Assembly: GCA_903871875.1 (NCBI GenBank)
Contig: CAIQIR010000079.1
Coordinates: 62,001 to 126,000, forward strand
Origin: an uncultured Schlesneria sp.
Lineage (GTDB): Bacteria > Planctomycetota > Planctomycetia > Planctomycetales > Planctomycetaceae
Direction: 5' to 3'
DNA length: 64,000 bases
A model generated the notes under the pieces. The model did no database searches and was not told the origin of the DNA. It saw only the letters and a list, made by a program, of their open reading frames with translations. This document shows positions 9,223-18,621 of the stretch, piece after piece. How positions within the stretch are numbered: the first letter of the stretch is position 1; every line of letters starts with the position of its first letter. A program made the translations under genes and the position numbers.

Positions 9223-10158
9223 ATGAATCCGCAACGAATTCGCATGATCACGGTGGGCTTGCTGACGGCCGGTTTAATGTTTGGACTGTCCGGGTTGGCG
9301 TCGGGTCTATTGATCTCGACCGAAACGACCGTCACCGAATTGGCGCCCGGCGTCTTCTTTCGCAAAACCCAGTGGGAGCCGCAGTTCATCGGGTGCAATC
9401 AGGGTTGGGTTGTGTTCGACGATTTTGTACTGGTCATTGAGGCCAGCTTTCCCAATCAGGCCGAAGAATTGATTAAGGAAATTCGCAAGACGACGGACAA
9501 GCCGATTAAGTATGTCTTCGATACGCACTGGCACGGCGATCACGCCGACGGCAATCCCATCTTCATCGCCGATGGGGCCAGCGCGATCGCTTCGGAGTCG
9601 AGTCGCGACCAATTTCTTAACAAGGGAGTGGCTTCATTTGAGAAGATGAAGCAGGAAAAGCCACACGAGTATGGTCAACTCAAGTATGGAATTCCGTCGG
9701 TTTACTTCCCCAAGAAGATGGTCCTCGAAGATGCGAAGCAACGGGTTGAGTTGATTCATCTTGGGCATGGACACACGGCGGGCGATGCGATTGCGTGGTT
9801 GCCCAAGCACGGTATTTTGTTCACGGGCGACAGCTGCGTGAATGGAGCGTTCAATTACACTGGTGAAAGCAAGACCGCCAGTTGGCTCGCTGTGTTGACC
9901 GAGATGGCAAACATGCCGATCAAAATCGTGTGCCCCGGGCATGGTGATCGGGGGGATGCGAAGTTGATCGAAACCCAACGGCGGTATTTTGTGGAACTGC
10001 GTCAGACTGTTCAAGACGCGATCAACGTGGGTCAATCGCTGGAAGAGATCAAACGGACCATTGATCTTCCCTGGTTTCAGCAATGGACGGGCGTGTCCGT
10101 TCGTGAGCGTGCCGAGAACATCGAGCACGTGTATAAAGAATTAACCGAAAAAACGTGA
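9223..10158 (+). CDS. Secreted metallo-beta-lactamase-fold hydrolase
   Basis: A 311-residue MBL-fold metal-dependent hydrolase with an N-terminal signal peptide (MNPQRIRMITVGLLTAGLMFGLSGLASG), so it probably acts outside the cytoplasmic membrane. The ATG at 9223 has AGGA six bases upstream; a GTG immediately before is an alternative. The dinuclear zinc site is complete: THWHGDHADG near residue 106, the second His in HLGHGHTAGD, FTGDSC and CPGHGD. Substrate is unknown; relatives include quinoprotein-associated hydrolases, glyoxalase II-like enzymes and lactonases. The stop codon overlaps an in-frame ATG of the next gene (TGATG), suggesting an operon with the phosphatase. Confidence 0.88.
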   Translation: MNPQRIRMITVGLLTAGLMFGLSGLASGLLISTETTVTELAPGVFFRKTQWEPQFIGCNQGWVVFDDFVLVIEASFPNQAEELIKEIRKTTDKPIKYVFDTHWHGDHADGNPIFIADGASAIASESSRDQFLNKGVASFEKMKQEKPHEYGQLKYGIPSVYFPKKMVLEDAKQRVELIHLGHGHTAGDAIAWLPKHGILFTGDSCVNGAFNYTGESKTASWLAVLTEMANMPIKIVCPGHGDRGDAKLIETQRRYFVELRQTVQDAINVGQSLEEIKRTIDLPWFQQWTGVSVRERAENIEHVYKELTEKT

Positions 10159-10250
10159 TGAGGTCGCTTGGGGGGCATGCTCTCACAAGCAATCGCAGCC
10201 CCAGCGACGTCATGGCCATTAGCTGTCAGGAATGGGGACAGGAGATCGAC

Positions 10251-11255
10251 ATGGCTCATGAAGTCGTGGAACCAGCGGATTCGCCTCATGAGATGACCTG
10301 CATGGAAATTTGGGGTGGTAATCGAGCGACGCGGCGTACCGTCCGGCTGCCGGGGTTGGACGCATGGGTTTATAGCAGTCCCTATCAGCAGGCCGACAGC
10401 GGAGGCGACGTGTATTACGTGTCGAACTGCGCGACCGGTCGGATCACTCGACTGTTACTCGCGGACGTCAGTGGTCACGGTTCGACGGTGTCGGAGACAG
10501 CCAATCATTTGCGGCTGTTGATGCGCCGATATGTGAACCACATTCAGCAACTGAAGTTTGTTTCGTCGATGAACGACGCGTTTTCGAATCTCAATCATAC
10601 CGGCGGTTTTGCGACCGCGGTGGTGGCCACTTTTCTGGCACCGAATCGGCAATTAACGTTCAGCAATGCGGGGCATCCCTGCCCCTTGGTTTATACGGTT
10701 CGCGATCAACGTTGGCGGTTGCTGGAGACTCATTCGAACGACGAAAGCCGACCACGCGGACCGAGGGACTTGCCGCTGGGCATCTTCGAAAATGGATCAT
10801 ACGCCGAACTGGAACTGACGCTCGACGTGGGCGATCTGGTTCTGTTCTACACCGACGCGTTCATTGAATCGCGCGGACAGGACGGCGAGATGCTGGGGTC
10901 CGGTCCGTTCCTGAAGCTCGTCGCCGACTTGGAACTCGAGCAACCCGAGACACTGCTGGACCGGATCGTCACCAAGGTGTCCTCGCTTTCACCGGACAAT
11001 CTTACGGAAGACGACGTGACGATGTTGTTGTTTCGGGTGACGGGCGAGGCGGCCCAAGTGCCGCTCAAGAATCGAATTCTGGCGCCGTTCCGTTTGTTGA
11101 AGGGAATGGCCCTGTCGCTGCTGAACGGTGGCCGCGGGATGCCCCTGCCGGAATTCAGTCGCGAAAACCTGGGGCTATCAGTGTTTGCATCGCACCGCCC
11201 CCCTGCGGACGACGAACATGGGGCCGGTCATCACTCGTTGCCCAAGAAGGGCTAA
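10251..11255 (+). CDS. SpoIIE/RsbU-type serine phosphatase
   Basis: A PP2C-type Ser/Thr phosphatase of the SpoIIE/RsbU group, which usually dephosphorylates anti-sigma-factor antagonists. I choose the ATG at 10251 because AGGAG lies six bases upstream; an earlier in-frame ATG at 10158 overlaps the previous stop and would add 31 residues. Metal-binding motifs are GGDVYYV near residue 48, LLADVSGHG near 70 and LFYTDAFIES near 200, with EDDVTMLLFRV close to the end of the domain. The C-terminal 70 residues are outside the domain and look disordered. No sensor domain is present, and no anti-sigma or STAS partner lies nearby, so the target is unknown. Confidence 0.88.
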   Translation: MAHEVVEPADSPHEMTCMEIWGGNRATRRTVRLPGLDAWVYSSPYQQADSGGDVYYVSNCATGRITRLLLADVSGHGSTVSETANHLRLLMRRYVNHIQQLKFVSSMNDAFSNLNHTGGFATAVVATFLAPNRQLTFSNAGHPCPLVYTVRDQRWRLLETHSNDESRPRGPRDLPLGIFENGSYAELELTLDVGDLVLFYTDAFIESRGQDGEMLGSGPFLKLVADLELEQPETLLDRIVTKVSSLSPDNLTEDDVTMLLFRVTGEAAQVPLKNRILAPFRLLKGMALSLLNGGRGMPLPEFSRENLGLSVFASHRPPADDEHGAGHHSLPKKG

Positions 11256-11302
11256 TGCGTTTTCCGATTCAACGGCGAAGGGCCACTGATTGATCGCTTT
11301 GG

Positions 11303-11363
11303 ATCAAGTCGTGAACTTGATTTCGAGACCTAAAAGGAGCAGCACTGCATCAGAGACGCAGTG
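11303..11363. terminator. Weak hairpins between convergent genes
   Basis: Two short inverted repeats, ATCAAGT/ACTTGAT (11303-11321) and CACTGC/GCAGTG (11344-11363), lie between the phosphatase gene and hemL. Neither has a good T-tract, so termination here is only suggested by the convergent layout. Confidence 0.3.
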
Positions 11364-11417
11364 GCACCTAGAGGCAGGGGCGCGATCAAGAACAGAAATT
11401 GAAGTGGTGAAAACTCG

Positions 11418-12713
11418 CTAGTTCTTCAGGCCGGCCAATGCGGCCTCGGCCGCTTGAAGCGTGGCCTGGATCTCTTCACTGGTGTGTGCGGCGGATACGA
11501 AATTGGCTTCAAACTGGCTGCAGGCAAGATACACACCGCGCTCCAACATCGCATGAAAATACCGAGCGAACGCTTTGGTGTCGCTCTTCATGGCCACGGC
11601 CAGATTGGTGACTTTTTCGGGGTTGAAGAAGAACGTGAACATGCTGCCCACTTGAGGCACGGTGTGCGAGATTCCGGCCTTTGTCGCCAAATCGGACAGT
11701 CCACGAACCAAAGTCTGTGTCAGCGACTCAAGTCGTGGATAGGGGTTGGATTCTTTCAAGGTGGTCAAGGTGGCGATGCCGCTGGCCATGGCCACGGGAT
11801 TGCCGGAAAGAGTCCCGGCCTGATAAACCGGACCGACGGGCGAGACGACGTTCATCACGTCCGCTCGACCGCCATAAGCTCCGACCGGTAGGCCGCCGCC
11901 AATGATCTTTCCCAGCGTGGTCAGATCTGGCCGGATGCCGAACAGAGACTGGGCGCCCCCGTAGGCCACACGGAATCCGGTCATCACTTCGTCGAAGATC
12001 AGCAGTGCGGAGTATCGTTGACACTGTGTTTGCAACGCCTGCAGGAATTCTGCCGTAGGCACCACGACGCCCATGTTGCCGACGACCGGTTCCAGAATCA
12101 CGGCGGCGATTTCCGAGCCGCGTTTGGCGAAGGCCTGTTCGAGTTGTTGAGGATCGTTGTAATCCAATACCAGTGTGTCGGCCGTGCATCCGGGGGGAAC
12201 ACCGGGACTTGACGGTGTTCCCAGCGTTAATGCGCCGCTGCCTGCTTTGACCAGCAGACTGTCGACATGTCCGTGATAACAGCCGGCGAACTTGATCAGG
12301 ACATTACGTCCGGTGAATCCTCGCGCCACACGAATGGCGCTCATCGTCGCCTCGGTCCCGGAACTGACCATGCGCACTCGTTCGATCGACGGCACCGCGT
12401 CAATGACCAATTCGGCGAGTTGCGTTTCCAATTCGCAGGGGGCGCCAAAACTAGTACCTTTGGCGAGTGCCCCCAGGATTGCATCAATGACCGCGGGATG
12501 CCGATGTCCCAGAATGTGGGGGCCCCACGAACCGATGTAGTCGATGTAGCGATTGCCATCGATGTCGAACAGGTACGCACCGTTGGCACGATCCATCACA
12601 ACGGGCGAGCCACCGACGGCGCCGAAAGCGCGCGCGGGGCTGTTGACACCGCCGGGAATCGACTTTTGTGCTCGCGTGAAATGATTCTGGCTCTGCTGTT
12701 GCGTGAAGGTCAT
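11418..12713 (-). CDS. hemL: Glutamate-1-semialdehyde 2,1-aminomutase
   Basis: HemL converts glutamate-1-semialdehyde to 5-aminolevulinate with PLP, the second step of the C5 route to haem. I place the start at 12713 (MTFTQQQ) because it gives 431 residues and a head close to other HemL proteins ([12 protein letters not shown]); the frame stays open to 12779. Signatures are [35 protein letters not shown] and the PLP lysine at about residue 269 in [17 protein letters not shown], followed by GTLSGNP. All are typical. It stands alone on the minus strand, convergent with the phosphatase gene. A second, divergent class-III aminotransferase of the same type lies at 53708. Confidence 0.97.
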   Translation of the reverse strand: MTFTQQQSQNHFTRAQKSIPGGVNSPARAFGAVGGSPVVMDRANGAYLFDIDGNRYIDYIGSWGPHILGHRHPAVIDAILGALAKGTSFGAPCELETQLAELVIDAVPSIERVRMVSSGTEATMSAIRVARGFTGRNVLIKFAGCYHGHVDSLLVKAGSGALTLGTPSSPGVPPGCTADTLVLDYNDPQQLEQAFAKRGSEIAAVILEPVVGNMGVVVPTAEFLQALQTQCQRYSALLIFDEVMTGFRVAYGGAQSLFGIRPDLTTLGKIIGGGLPVGAYGGRADVMNVVSPVGPVYQAGTLSGNPVAMASGIATLTTLKESNPYPRLESLTQTLVRGLSDLATKAGISHTVPQVGSMFTFFFNPEKVTNLAVAMKSDTKAFARYFHAMLERGVYLACSQFEANFVSAAHTSEEIQATLQAAEAALAGLKN

Positions 12714-12834
12714 GGGTGCACTGCCATATCCAGGTGATGACATCCAGAGATGCCACGATCTCGCCGACAAAATCGGCACGGGCGGGGTGACGAACCGTCA
12801 CTCCGTATGTCGCCAAGCGAGAGGACGCTGACGA

Positions 12835-13449
12835 TTACTTTTTTGCACCTTGCATGCGGATCATGTCGAGCTTCGATAGCGGCTTTCCATCCGGCCCTGT
12901 GGTCGGGAGCGGCTTGGGAGCAGCTGCTGGAACTGCAGCCGCTTGTTCGACCGGGGCCGCAGGTTCTGCGACCGGCGCCGGAGCGGGGGCTGCTGCAGCC
13001 ACTTCCGTTGTACCTGCAGCGGCGGCCTTGGCGGCCTGTTGCTTTCGAATCATGTCCAGCGGCGAAGGCTTAGCGCCGGCAGGCGAGGCAGCAGCGGGGG
13101 CACCCCCTGCTTTGGCCGCTTGTTGGGCGCGAATCGCATCCAGAGGGCTTTTTCCCGCGGGAGCGGCCGGCTTTGCGGCCGGCTTGGATTCGGCGGGGGC
13201 AGCCTTGGCAGCGGGGGCGGCAACTTTCTTTACCGGCGCATCGACCACTTTCAGATAATCGGGGTCGATGTCATACCAACCGATATCAACCGGCCCATCG
13301 AATTCGACCAAAGCGCGACAATTCATGTTGACGGTTCGCACCTTACCGGTCCAATTTGAAAACCGGCGAAGTTCGGGAACATCGGCGTCCACCACCACAA
13401 ATTTGTCGGTCAGTAATTCTTTGAGTTTTTCCGCGCGTTCAATCGACAT
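12835..13449 (-). CDS. Small-domain protein with Ala/Pro tail carrying three LDxIRxQ motifs
   Basis: A 204-residue cytoplasmic protein of unknown function; no signal peptide. Residues 1-70 look like a small beta-rich domain (WTGKVRTVNMNCRALVEFDG, then WYDIDPDYLKVV), perhaps SH3-like. The rest is Ala/Pro/Lys-rich and probably disordered, except for three spaced copies of one motif: PLDAIRAQQAAKAGG, PLDMIRKQQAAKAAA and KLDMIRMQGAKK, the last at the C-terminus. Repeated short amphipathic motifs in a flexible tail suggest a multivalent binding scaffold, but the partner is not visible. The start codon has a poor ribosome binding site. It is a single gene between hemL and an intergenic stretch. Confidence 0.78.
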   Translation of the reverse strand: MSIERAEKLKELLTDKFVVVDADVPELRRFSNWTGKVRTVNMNCRALVEFDGPVDIGWYDIDPDYLKVVDAPVKKVAAPAAKAAPAESKPAAKPAAPAGKSPLDAIRAQQAAKAGGAPAAASPAGAKPSPLDMIRKQQAAKAAAAGTTEVAAAAPAPAPVAEPAAPVEQAAAVPAAAPKPLPTTGPDGKPLSKLDMIRMQGAKK

Positions 13450-14173
13450 CTGAGTATCGCTCCGCAGTCGGTCTCGATTCTGTCTCGGCGCGATCCAATG
13501 ACACCGAGACTCTGCTGGATTCTGTGAGAATGGCTCGTCGAAATCAAGCGGGAACGGTTAACGATGCGAAGTGGGCGGTTGCAGGTACTCGATTGAGACG
13601 ACTTTGGACGTGGAACTTGTCCATGAAATCAACGCGATCCAGGTTTGATTTGGGGGGGGACACAAGCCGCCGAACTGTTTGTCGGGGCACGTTCAACCGA
13701 ATGACACCGCCCCGGGACTGGCACAACCAGATCGATCAGGTGTGAAGCAAAAAGTTCAATTGGTGGCAGCAGATTCTCCAGCGTGTAGTATGCTTGTTAA
13801 GGATTCGAAAGGTGATTGCCGGGTGATTTTCTGGCACCAGATAAACGGTCCAAGACGACCGGTTTGTGGAATTGGCACGATCGTCGTAATTGAACCGTCT
13901 TGTTTGATTGTCATGAACTGCCAATTCCCAGACGTCGTCGCCCGCACCGTGCGTATTTACCGAGACGAGACGCAAGTCAAGGATCGGTCGAGCCGAAACG
14001 ACAATGACGCTTTCCATCGGCTGTGCTCGTGATTTGTCGCTATCAGACTTAATTCAGGCGATTGTGAGAAACTCCACAATCGTCAAAGGCCGCATTCTTG
14101 GCCCAAGCGAAGAATCGCATACGTCGTCTCGGAGTCTGGGCTGAGGGAAGAATGTCGTCGAGGAATGTGCTGC
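13450..14173. other. Long intergenic region, no gene accepted
   Basis: About 720 bases upstream of both the LDxIRxQ protein (minus) and the FHA protein (plus). Small open frames on both strands (for example 13524-13745 plus, 13736-14017 minus) lack ribosome binding sites and recognisable products. Promoters of both flanking genes should be here; I saw no clear consensus pair. Confidence 0.45.
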
Positions 14174-16861
14174 ATGATGACCTCAATCGCGACTTCGAAG
14201 AACCGCCAGCGCAGCTCCGTGCGATCCAGAAGCCTTTTGGTGATGGAGCCGCCTCGGCATTCTCATCTTCCGCTGGTGTTTCTCGACTTCGGCAAGCATT
14301 TGATTGGCACGAGCGACACTTGCACGATCCGCATTGCCGCCGAGGGCGTGCAGCCGCGTCATGCCATGATTCTGGTCGGCGAACAAAAGGTGTTGCTGAA
14401 GGCACTGGATTCCAAGACTTGGGTCAACGACGGCGTTGTCTTGGAAACGACCTTGAGACCCGGTGATCGGATCAGCATTGGTCCCATCACTTTTGCTGTC
14501 CGTTTCGCCACCGCCGACGAGTTGAGCGACCATTACTCGGAACAAGCCGAGAATGATTTGGCGGCTGCAGTTGTGGTCGCGCCGACGCCCGAACCGCAGC
14601 CGACTGAAAGGCGTGCACCCGAACGGCATGTTCCTGCGCCTCGCGAGGTCGCATTGCCAGCCGCGGCGTTGGTCCCCGAATTGAAGGATCCGGATGAGAC
14701 TGCCCTGCAGGATGTTCAACGTCAGATCCAGGCATTGACCGCGGAAACGGCGATCCGCCAGGAAGTTCCACCGTCTGCCGTCAGCTGGCAAGAGAAACAA
14801 CAATTCGCTGCCCGCGAAGGCCAACAAAAGATTCTCGCCGGTGAATTGACTCGTCATTCGCAACGACAGCGCGAGCGGGAGGTTCATCTCGCCAAACGCG
14901 AAGCCGAATTGGAACAGAAGCAATCGCAACTGGCGATCGAGAATGAGCGGCTGGTGACGACGGCCCAGGCCACTCGCCGCGAATTGGTGGAAGAACACGC
15001 CCGGCAAAAGGCGCTCTGGCAAGAATGGGACGCCGCCTATCGTCGCACGGCAGACGATCTGAAGGCTCAGCTGGAGACAATCGAACAACGCCGGGCCAGC
15101 ATACAAATTGAAAATGATCGCCTGGTTGCCGATCGAGCCGAAGTGCAACGATTGCAGTCCGAGTACGAAGGCGAACGCCGCGTTGCTGCGGCCGAACGCG
15201 TTCAAGCTGCAGCCGAACTTGGCGAACTTCATGCGCAACGAGCGGCGTTCGAGACCGAACGCCGGCAGCTTCTCGCGGACATTCAGGAGCGCGAAGCCCA
15301 AGTTGCCAATGAACGTCGCGCCCTGGCGGTGGCTCAGGATGAACTTCTGGCGGCCCGCCAGGAGATCACACACGATCAAACGCGGTTCGCCACCGAACGA
15401 TCAGAAGAGTCGATGCGTCTCGAACAGCAAGTTCGCGAACAGACAGTGGCTCAAATGCGCCTGAACGAAGAAGCGTCCGAACTGCAAACGCTGCGGCTTG
15501 AGTTGGAATCCACTCGACGTTCGCTCGAAGAACAACACGCTGAATTCGAACGACATGTCGAATTCGATCACGACAATGAGCAGTCCGATATTTCTGACGC
15601 CGAGATCGATGAGCTTCGCTGCCAGTTAACTGACGCTCAAAACGAACTGCTGCTTGGCCGGCGTGTTCAGCACGAACTGCAGTCGCAGATTGAGAATTTC
15701 GAACGCGAGACTCGTCGCAAGACCGAGGAATTCGAAACCTGGCAGCGGACTCTGGAAACACAACAAGCACAGCTTGAAGTGGTGCGTGAGAAGCTGCAAT
15801 TGGATCGAGAAGCGATCTCTGCCGCGAAGGCACAGGTGACGCCCGTCGTCGTTTCTCCTCAGAACGATTTGCCGTCTGAAGGTGGTTCGAAAACAAGTTA
15901 TTCTCCCCCGATCACGGTGGAAGAATTGCTGGGGATTTCGACGGCCGAGCAACCTACTGACGATTTTGCGAGGCTGACCGAATCGGGTTTATTTGATGGT
16001 CTGAGGCCCGAAACCGATTCGTTGTCGTCCGCGTTTTTCGCTTCGTCCACGACCGAGTTGCCACCCACGGGGACGGGGAATTACGAGTTTGGAGCGTCCA
16101 CGGCTGCCGATGAGCTGGATTCTGGTTTTTCGAACCATCATCGCGATCCCGGTGGATTCGTGCCGGCGCCGGTGATCGGCCTGGATCGCGGCCCCCACTC
16201 GTCGCCGGTTTCGACTGTCGTGGCTGCGTCACGCGGTGGCGCGTTATCCAACGAGGCCGAGACCGATGTTGTTTTCGAGCAAGAAACGGCAGCGGTAACG
16301 GTACCGATGCCGGAAGAAGTCGTGACAAAATCGTCATTGCCTTCAGTGGATGCGACGCTGGTGGATATCAATCGACGTTTTGGCTTCTTGACGACGCCGT
16401 CGACCGCTTCGCCGGATGGCATACTGCCTGAGACGGAAACGCCCAATGAAGTGGGAACGTCCGCACACGAATCTTCAGGTCTCTCAGAGGCCACCCCTGC
16501 AAATGGGCCGCTTCCAGGGAAACCAGTGGGAGGCTTGTCGCTGCCGGACTTGCGTGCTCAACTCGCTCAGATGTTCGACTTGCCTGAAGAGACGCAATTC
16601 GAATGTGGATCGACATTCGACAGTGCTGTGACCGAGGAGTTGCAACAGTCAGAATTGCCGCCGGAAGCGGTGTCGACTGAAGAAAGCGATCAAGGTCTGG
16701 CCCAGCAATCGTCATCCGAAGTCTCGTCAAATGTGATGTCGTCATTCGATTCGTCTGAGGCCGGCGGATCGGATGTCGGTGATGAGTTTTCGCTGTCGGC
16801 GGCGGACTCGCCTTTAGCGGTCGAGACCTCGGAAGTTGTATGCGATCGAGGAACCGGTTGA
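14174..16861 (+). CDS. FHA-domain coiled-coil protein, frame-broken at its 3' end
   Basis: An 895-residue protein as read, with AGGA nine bases before the ATG at 14174. The N-terminus holds a forkhead-associated (phosphothreonine-binding) domain: LPLVFLDFGKHLIGTSDTCTIRI, then VQPRHAMIL and LLKALDSKTWVNDGVVL, ending near residue 115. Residues about 200-570 are a long Gln/Glu/Arg/Leu-rich coiled coil with heptad-like spacing. The remainder is acidic Ser/Thr/Glu-rich and likely disordered. The frame ends abruptly with CDRGTG, while the +1 frame continues with the same acidic style and then two membrane segments (16836-17597). The intact protein was probably about 1140 residues and membrane-anchored at the C-terminus. 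Role unknown; FHA proteins in planctomycetes often accompany Ser/Thr kinases. Confidence 0.8.
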   Translation: MMTSIATSKNRQRSSVRSRSLLVMEPPRHSHLPLVFLDFGKHLIGTSDTCTIRIAAEGVQPRHAMILVGEQKVLLKALDSKTWVNDGVVLETTLRPGDRISIGPITFAVRFATADELSDHYSEQAENDLAAAVVVAPTPEPQPTERRAPERHVPAPREVALPAAALVPELKDPDETALQDVQRQIQALTAETAIRQEVPPSAVSWQEKQQFAAREGQQKILAGELTRHSQRQREREVHLAKREAELEQKQSQLAIENERLVTTAQATRRELVEEHARQKALWQEWDAAYRRTADDLKAQLETIEQRRASIQIENDRLVADRAEVQRLQSEYEGERRVAAAERVQAAAELGELHAQRAAFETERRQLLADIQEREAQVANERRALAVAQDELLAARQEITHDQTRFATERSEESMRLEQQVREQTVAQMRLNEEASELQTLRLELESTRRSLEEQHAEFERHVEFDHDNEQSDISDAEIDELRCQLTDAQNELLLGRRVQHELQSQIENFERETRRKTEEFETWQRTLETQQAQLEVVREKLQLDREAISAAKAQVTPVVVSPQNDLPSEGGSKTSYSPPITVEELLGISTAEQPTDDFARLTESGLFDGLRPETDSLSSAFFASSTTELPPTGTGNYEFGASTAADELDSGFSNHHRDPGGFVPAPVIGLDRGPHSSPVSTVVAASRGGALSNEAETDVVFEQETAAVTVPMPEEVVTKSSLPSVDATLVDINRRFGFLTTPSTASPDGILPETETPNEVGTSAHESSGLSEATPANGPLPGKPVGGLSLPDLRAQLAQMFDLPEETQFECGSTFDSAVTEELQQSELPPEAVSTEESDQGLAQQSSSEVSSNVMSSFDSSEAGGSDVGDEFSLSAADSPLAVETSEVVCDRGTG

Positions 16862-17597
16862 AGAAGAAACGGCGTGGACCCGTCGATTGCGCGAGCTGTC
16901 CCAATTGGTTGCGGTGGATCCTGTCCCCCTGTCCGTGCCGCCGATCAAATCCGAGAACGAAGTAGCGGAAGAGGAGGCGACGGAATCCGAATCGCTGTCG
17001 GAACTAGAACCGGTCGAATCGAATTCGATGGAAGCGGAGAGCGAGGACGATGAATTCTCGGTCGAAGCGCAACTCGCTCGTTTGTTAGGGCGACTGCGAC
17101 GAGTTTCGTCGGATCGGGCCAATGCCGCGGCAGAGGCAAGTCATGATCGGAATTCGGTCACGAGCGAGGATTCATCGCCTGAGCTGACCATTCCCGAGAG
17201 CCATTCTTCGGATCGGTCTCACTTGAAAGCAGAGCCGACGCACAAGCAAAACAAGAATGCCGTTCGCGACGAAGTGCAGTCGTTCCGTGAGGTGGCACAG
17301 ATGTCGGCTCGCACGGCATTGGCCAAACATTCCTGGAAGAATTTGAGAAGCAAATTCTACTTTACGCTGGGCCTGACGATGGTTTCTGGCGCGGCGGCGT
17401 CATGGTATATGGGTGCCTATATCAATGGCACGGAAACCGATATTTGGAAGGGTGCAACGTGTGCCTTGACCACGGCTTTCTGTACTCAACAATTGATTTG
17501 GTCATCGAGTAAATTGAATCAGGTCCGCCGCAAAAATGGAACGCGACCTGCCGCCAACAGCCGACCGGCGGCATCGTCAGACGAACCGACTCCCTAG
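16836..17597 (+). CDS. C-terminal membrane part of the frame-broken FHA protein
   Basis: This frame overlaps the end of the FHA/coiled-coil frame by 26 bases, is shifted by +1, and is open from 16818. It begins with the weak start TTG (no spaced ribosome binding site). It continues the acidic Ser/Glu-rich composition, then has a helical segment (ARTALAKHSWKNLRS) and two hydrophobic stretches around residues 178-198 and 208-225. A single extra G near 16838 would explain the break, since removing it restores a smooth V-Y-A-I-E-E junction. I read this as the natural C-terminus of the upstream protein, separated by a mutation, a sequencing error or a recoding site. Confidence 0.7.
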   Translation: MYAIEEPVEEETAWTRRLRELSQLVAVDPVPLSVPPIKSENEVAEEEATESESLSELEPVESNSMEAESEDDEFSVEAQLARLLGRLRRVSSDRANAAAEASHDRNSVTSEDSSPELTIPESHSSDRSHLKAEPTHKQNKNAVRDEVQSFREVAQMSARTALAKHSWKNLRSKFYFTLGLTMVSGAAASWYMGAYINGTETDIWKGATCALTTAFCTQQLIWSSSKLNQVRRKNGTRPAANSRPAASSDEPTP

Positions 17598-17659
17598 CCG
17601 AGTTGCGAGAAAGTCCGCGGAGACTGGCGACAGGAAATCATCGCGAAAACGGCAGGCAA

Positions 17660-17701
17660 AACGAAAACACCCGGCAGAAAATCATGCCGGGTGTTTTCGT
17701 T
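17660..17701. terminator. Strong bidirectional hairpin terminator
   Basis: A perfect 17-bp inverted repeat (17660-17676 with 17685-17701) around an 8-base loop, with GC-rich core CACCCGGCA and A/T-rich ends (AACGAAAA / TTTTCGTT). It sits between the convergent FHA and aldolase genes and can serve both. Confidence 0.88.
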
Positions 17702-17724
17702 ATCAGCGTTGTCGACGATCGCGG

Positions 17725-18519
17725 TTAATACCGGGCCAGATCCCCCGCGGATTTCAGCTTCAATCCTTCGACCATACTCTGGGCTTCGGTGACCATGAAT
17801 CTTAGTTCGCTGCCCAAGGCCAGGAATTGCCATCCTTCGGCGATTCGTTTCTCGACCGCCTCGATCGTTTGCAGGTGAATGCCGACTGGCGTGCCGCATT
17901 TCTTTCCAATGGCGAGAATCTTCTGCAGCATCGCTTCGAACTCTTCGGGCGAGGGGTCTTTCCCGTCCGGCCCACGCATCTGGAACGTCAGATCGTGTGG
18001 TCCGACAAAAATCGCGTCGACGCCGGGTAAGCTGTAGATCGCTTCGGCGTTGCGCACACCTTCGGGTGATTCAGTCTGCAAGACGACCAGGACTTCGTCA
18101 TTGGCGTACTTGTAATAGTCGCCTGCGGTCGCGTTGAAATTCATCGCGTGCATACCACCTCCGACCGAACGATTGCCGGTCGGGGGATACTTGGCCGCGG
18201 CGATCGCGATCTTCGCTTCTTCGACGGTATTAACCATCGGAACGACGATCCCGTGTGCTCCAGCGTCCAGCACACGCTTGATGTAGTCGTGGTCGCCGCG
18301 TGGAACTCGAGCAAGACAAATACATCCCGCGTCCGCCACCGCGCCAAACAATTGTCCGGCACTATCCCAGCCAATCGGCGAATGCTCCAGATCCACCGTC
18401 AGCCAGGGGAAACCAACGCGTGCCATCAGACGCGCTGCAAAAACATTCCCCAGAGACAACCAGGTTCCGACTTGAGGTAACCCTGCTTTCAACGCCGCTT
18501 TGACCGGATTCTTCCGCAT
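17725..18519 (-). CDS. HpcH/HpaI-family class II aldolase
   Basis: A 264-residue member of the HpcH/HpaI aldolase family (2-keto-3-deoxy-glucarate or 4-hydroxy-2-oxo-acid aldolases), which cleave 2-keto-hydroxy acids to pyruvate plus an aldehyde using a divalent metal. Segments typical of the fold are GTWLSLGNV at the N-terminus, [10 protein letters not shown] near residue 40, the barrel strand [20 protein letters not shown] with the metal-binding Glu, and [10 protein letters not shown] with the metal-binding Asp. Length is normal and the protein is cytoplasmic. GGGA precedes the ATG. Exact substrate cannot be told; no sugar-acid pathway gene is adjacent. Confidence 0.9.
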   Translation of the reverse strand: MRKNPVKAALKAGLPQVGTWLSLGNVFAARLMARVGFPWLTVDLEHSPIGWDSAGQLFGAVADAGCICLARVPRGDHDYIKRVLDAGAHGIVVPMVNTVEEAKIAIAAAKYPPTGNRSVGGGMHAMNFNATAGDYYKYANDEVLVVLQTESPEGVRNAEAIYSLPGVDAIFVGPHDLTFQMRGPDGKDPSPEEFEAMLQKILAIGKKCGTPVGIHLQTIEAVEKRIAEGWQFLALGSELRFMVTEAQSMVEGLKLKSAGDLARY

Positions 18520-18621
18520 GACAATTCCCGCTAGTGATTCTGACCAGTTTCGACAACCGCCTACCGAGTGTCCCCGCGAAGAGCGCAGGACGCAAGCGAT
18601 GCCACTCCTGCCCGGTCGAGT

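Noticed and set aside
13524-14017. Small frames on both strands between the LDxIRxQ and FHA genes
   Set aside because: No ribosome binding sites, no hydrophobic or motif content, overlapping each other.
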